In this document: piece after piece, positions 5,697-7,721 of the stretch
Numbering within the stretch: the first letter of the stretch is position 1
Layout of the letters: every line of letters begins with the position of its first letter
NCBI GenBank assembly: GCA_017860085.1
Contig: JAFNAJ010000113.1
Location: 1-7,721, forward strand
DNA from: Acidobacteriota bacterium
GTDB lineage: Bacteria > Acidobacteriota > Vicinamibacteria > Vicinamibacterales > JAFNAJ01
Reading direction: 5' to 3'
DNA: 7,721 nt
The notes under the pieces: generated by a model
What the model was told of the DNA's origin: nothing
What the model saw: only the letters and a program-made list of their open reading frames with translations
Databases searched by the model: none
Made by a program: the position numbers and the translations under genes

Positions 5697-7139
5697 TCAG
5701 CCGAGCTGGTACTTCTTCGCGTAGTAGCGGAACGAGCGGAAGCTCATGCCGAGCAGTTCCGCTGCATGGGTCTTGACGCCGTCGGCCCGGTCGAGTGCCT
5801 GAGCGATGAGCTCGCGTTCGATCGAGGCCACGTGGGCCTCGAGGTTGATCCCGGCCTCTGGGAGTCTCGGCGAAGTCTTCAGCCCGTGCTCGCCGGGGCC
5901 CGTCCCCTCGAACGCGGGATCCCCGCCGCGACGCACGTGCTCGGGCAGGCTCTCCTCCTGGATGGTTCCGGTCTGCTCGAGCGCGGTGGCCCGCTCGATG
6001 GCGTTCTCCAGCTCGCGGATGTTCCCGGGCCACTGGTGGCGTTCGAGACTCGCCAGCGCTGCCGCCGACAGCCCGCGCACCGGCTTCCCCATCTGCCGGG
6101 CGTACTTCACGACGAAGTGCTGGGCGAGGAGCGGGACGTCCTCGCGGCGCTCCCTGAGCGGGAGCAGGCGGACCGAGATCACGTTGAGCCGGTAGTAGAG
6201 ATCTTCCCGAAAGCGCCCGTCGGCGACCGCGCGTCCGAGGTCGCGATTGGTCGCGGCAATCACGCGGATGTCGGCCTCGAGTTCGTCGGTGCCGCCGACA
6301 CGGCGGAACCGGCGCTCCTGCAACACGCGCAGCAGTTTCACCTGCATCGCGGGACTCATCTCACCGACCTCGTCGAGGAACACCGTGCCCTTGTCGGCCA
6401 CCTCGAGCAGCCCCTTCTTCGTCGAGTCGGCACCGGTGAAGGCGCCACGGACGTGCCCGAAGAGCTCCGACTCCAGCAGCGTCTCGGTAAACGCGCCGCA
6501 ATTGAGCGCGACAAACGGGCGCTCGCGTCGCGGCGAGTTGAGGTGGATGGTGCGTGCGGCCAGCTCCTTGCCGGTGCCAGACTCGCCGGCAATCAGCACC
6601 GTGCTCGGCGTGGGAGCGATGGTGCCGATCAGCTTGAAGACGTCGAGCATCGCCTGGCTCCTGCCGATGAGCGGCGTGAGATCGTCGTTCCTCGTCTCCT
6701 CGCAGGCTGGCGGTGCGACCGCGCGCGACAGCCGGCGGTCGAGCGCCTTGCGCACCTTGGCGCGCAGCTCGTTCACGTCGAACGGCTTGGTCAGGTAATC
6801 GCACGCGCCCAGCCGCATGGCTTCCACCGCGGTCTCGTAGGACGCGTAGGCCGTGATCATCAGGCCCTCGATGGTGGGATCGCGCCGTTTTGCCGCCCGC
6901 AGCACCTCCACGCCACTCGTCCCCGGCATCTTCAGATCGGACACCACGAGATCGATCGGCTGACTGGCCAGCACGGCAAGGCCCTGCCGCCCGTCTTCCG
7001 CCAGCACGACCTCGCAGCCTTCGCGCCGCAGCACGATCGTCAGCAGCTCGCGCATCGACGCCTCATCGTCGGCGACGAGCACGCGCGGGCGCCTCTGGGG
7101 GACCTGGGCTGCGAGCGCCGGGGCTGATACCGCGCTCAT
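5697..7139 (-). CDS. pilR: PilR-like sigma-54-dependent response regulator
   Basis: A complete 480-aa NtrC-family protein. The receiver domain (about 18-135) has acidic D24/D25, phospho-acceptor D68 in VVSDLKMPG, T96 and K118. The AAA+ domain (about 154-385) has Walker A GESGTGKE at 185-192, the sigma-54 contact loop GAFTGA at 232-237, Walker B GTVFLDEVGE at 251-260 with D256/E257, and the arginine-finger region FREDLYYRLNV at 310-320. A linker leads to a Fis-type helix-turn-helix (about 437-478) ending LLGMSFRSFRYYAKKY, very like the C-terminus of PilR. All catalytic residues are present. It should bind enhancer DNA when phosphorylated by the adjacent kinase and open the sigma-54 promoter of pilA. 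The ATG at 7139 overlaps the kinase stop by 4 bp (ATGA), a sign of translational coupling. Another NtrC-type regulator is possible, but the HTH sequence and the neighbouring pilins favour PilR. Confidence 0.95.
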   Translation of the reverse strand: MSAVSAPALAAQVPQRRPRVLVADDEASMRELLTIVLRREGCEVVLAEDGRQGLAVLASQPIDLVVSDLKMPGTSGVEVLRAAKRRDPTIEGLMITAYASYETAVEAMRLGACDYLTKPFDVNELRAKVRKALDRRLSRAVAPPACEETRNDDLTPLIGRSQAMLDVFKLIGTIAPTPSTVLIAGESGTGKELAARTIHLNSPRRERPFVALNCGAFTETLLESELFGHVRGAFTGADSTKKGLLEVADKGTVFLDEVGEMSPAMQVKLLRVLQERRFRRVGGTDELEADIRVIAATNRDLGRAVADGRFREDLYYRLNVISVRLLPLRERREDVPLLAQHFVVKYARQMGKPVRGLSAAALASLERHQWPGNIRELENAIERATALEQTGTIQEESLPEHVRRGGDPAFEGTGPGEHGLKTSPRLPEAGINLEAHVASIERELIAQALDRADGVKTHAAELLGMSFRSFRYYAKKYQLG

Positions 7140-7721
7140 CGCGCACCTGCCCCGTACGTGCCCGTGGCGAGCGACACGTCAGCAGGCTCAGACACCGTCG
7201 GCTCTGCAGGACTCACGTCGTGCGACCGGCCGGCACCCGACGCTGCCGCGCCCGCTCCGGCTGGGAAACACAGTCGAACGGTGGTCCCGGCACCCGGCGA
7301 GGACGAGACGGCCACCTCGCCGCCGTGCTCGGTGACGATGCGATGCACGATGGCCAGGCCAAGCCCGGTACCTTTGGGGAAGCTGCTCCTGAACGGCTGG
7401 AAGAGGCCGTCGAGCTCGTCGGTCGTCATGCCTACGCCCCCGTCCTCGACGCGGAGCACCACACCGTGCAATCCCTCGGCGCCCAGCCACTCTTCCAGGC
7501 GAAGCCGAAGCGTGCCTCCGTCTGGCATGGCGCGGAGGCCGTTCGTGGCGAGGTTCCAGATCACCTGGCGCACCTGCGACTCGTCCACGTCGATGGTCGA
7601 TGGCGAGCCTTCTGTCTCGATGGTCACGCGGTGCCGATCGGTGAACTCGGGGCTGTTCCGCAGGAGGACTGCTGTCTCCCCGAGCACGGTGCGCAGGTCG
7701 ACACGCGTGAGCGTCGGGGGC
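7136..7721 (-). CDS. pilS: PilS-like sensor histidine kinase, C-terminal part
   Basis: The reading frame is open to the window edge, so the sensor, membrane and phospho-accepting His regions lie outside. The visible 194 codons are a HATPase_c domain: N-box QVIWNLATNGLRAM (N56 and N60, counted from the first complete codon), G1-box VEDGGVGM (D93, G95, G97), F-box LFQPF at 106-110 and G2-box KGTGLGLAIVHRI at 116-128, then the usual GTTVRLCFP strand. The G1 motif has DGG where most kinases have DNG. The last 40 residues are an Ala/Gly/Ser-rich tail of no known function. It would phosphorylate the regulator encoded by the overlapping next gene. The family is certain; the PilS identity rests on the PilR-like partner and the pilin genes downstream. 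Confidence 0.88.
   Translation of the reverse strand, partial: PPTLTRVDLRTVLGETAVLLRNSPEFTDRHRVTIETEGSPSTIDVDESQVRQVIWNLATNGLRAMPDGGTLRLRLEEWLGAEGLHGVVLRVEDGGVGMTTDELDGLFQPFRSSFPKGTGLGLAIVHRIVTEHGGEVAVSSSPGAGTTVRLCFPAGAGAAASGAGRSHDVSPAEPTVSEPADVSLATGTYGAGAR

Noticed and set aside
5766..7127. A 453-codon open frame on the plus strand opposite pilR
   Set aside because: It mirrors pilR almost exactly and its composition (many Arg, His, Leu, Gln) reflects the complement of a high-GC gene. No domain is visible.
1..7721. CRISPR, tRNA, insertion sequence, phage or toxin-antitoxin content
   Set aside because: No regularly spaced repeats, tRNA-like cloverleaf, transposase motif or flanking inverted repeats were seen, and the coding content is continuous pilus-locus genes on one strand.

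Overview
The window is GC-rich and every supported gene lies on the minus strand, so transcription runs from base 7721 down to base 1. The content is a type IV pilus (T4P) regulatory and assembly locus. Codon use, short overlaps and the pilin sequences (GFTLIELLIVVAIIG followed by NEASAI.SLR.INSGQ) suggest an Acidobacteriota member, perhaps Vicinamibacteria. A deltaproteobacterial-type lineage (Myxococcota or Desulfobacterota) is the main alternative. This placement is inference from protein style only.

Layout in transcription order. (1) 7721-7136: C-terminal ATPase part of a sensor histidine kinase, PilS-like, cut by the window edge. (2) 7139-5697: complete NtrC-family sigma-54 activator, PilR-like, overlapping the kinase by 4 bp. 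(3) 5696-5342: a 355-bp regulatory region with a near-consensus sigma-54 promoter (GG-N10-GC), candidate activator sites built on TGTC/GACA, and a stem-loop in the predicted 5' leader. (4) 5341-4802 and 4688-4179: two tandem, related type IV pilins separated by a GC-rich hairpin. (5) 4019-2808: a membrane VKOR-DsbA fusion, a self-contained disulfide-forming enzyme. (6) 2731-1778, 1778-969 and 972-43: an ABC ATPase, an ABC-2 permease and a membrane-anchored TPR-like protein, coupled by 1-bp and 4-bp overlaps. (7) 38-1: the first 12 codons of a further gene starting with a hydrophobic N-terminus.

The genes form a plausible circuit. PilS/PilR would activate sigma-54-dependent transcription of the major pilin. 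Both pilins keep two cysteines after the conserved helix, which the neighbouring VKOR-DsbA protein could oxidise. The ABC transporter pair after pilA recalls the pilS-pilR-pilA-pilG-pilH-pilI-pilD order of Myxococcus xanthus, where the pilGHI ABC transporter is needed for pilus assembly. That order makes prepilin peptidase (PilD) a testable guess for the gene truncated at base 1. No tRNA, rRNA, CRISPR, transposon or phage sequence was seen. The main points of interest are the promoter architecture, the disulfide enzyme beside cysteine-containing pilins, and the uncharacterised TPR protein coupled to the transporter.
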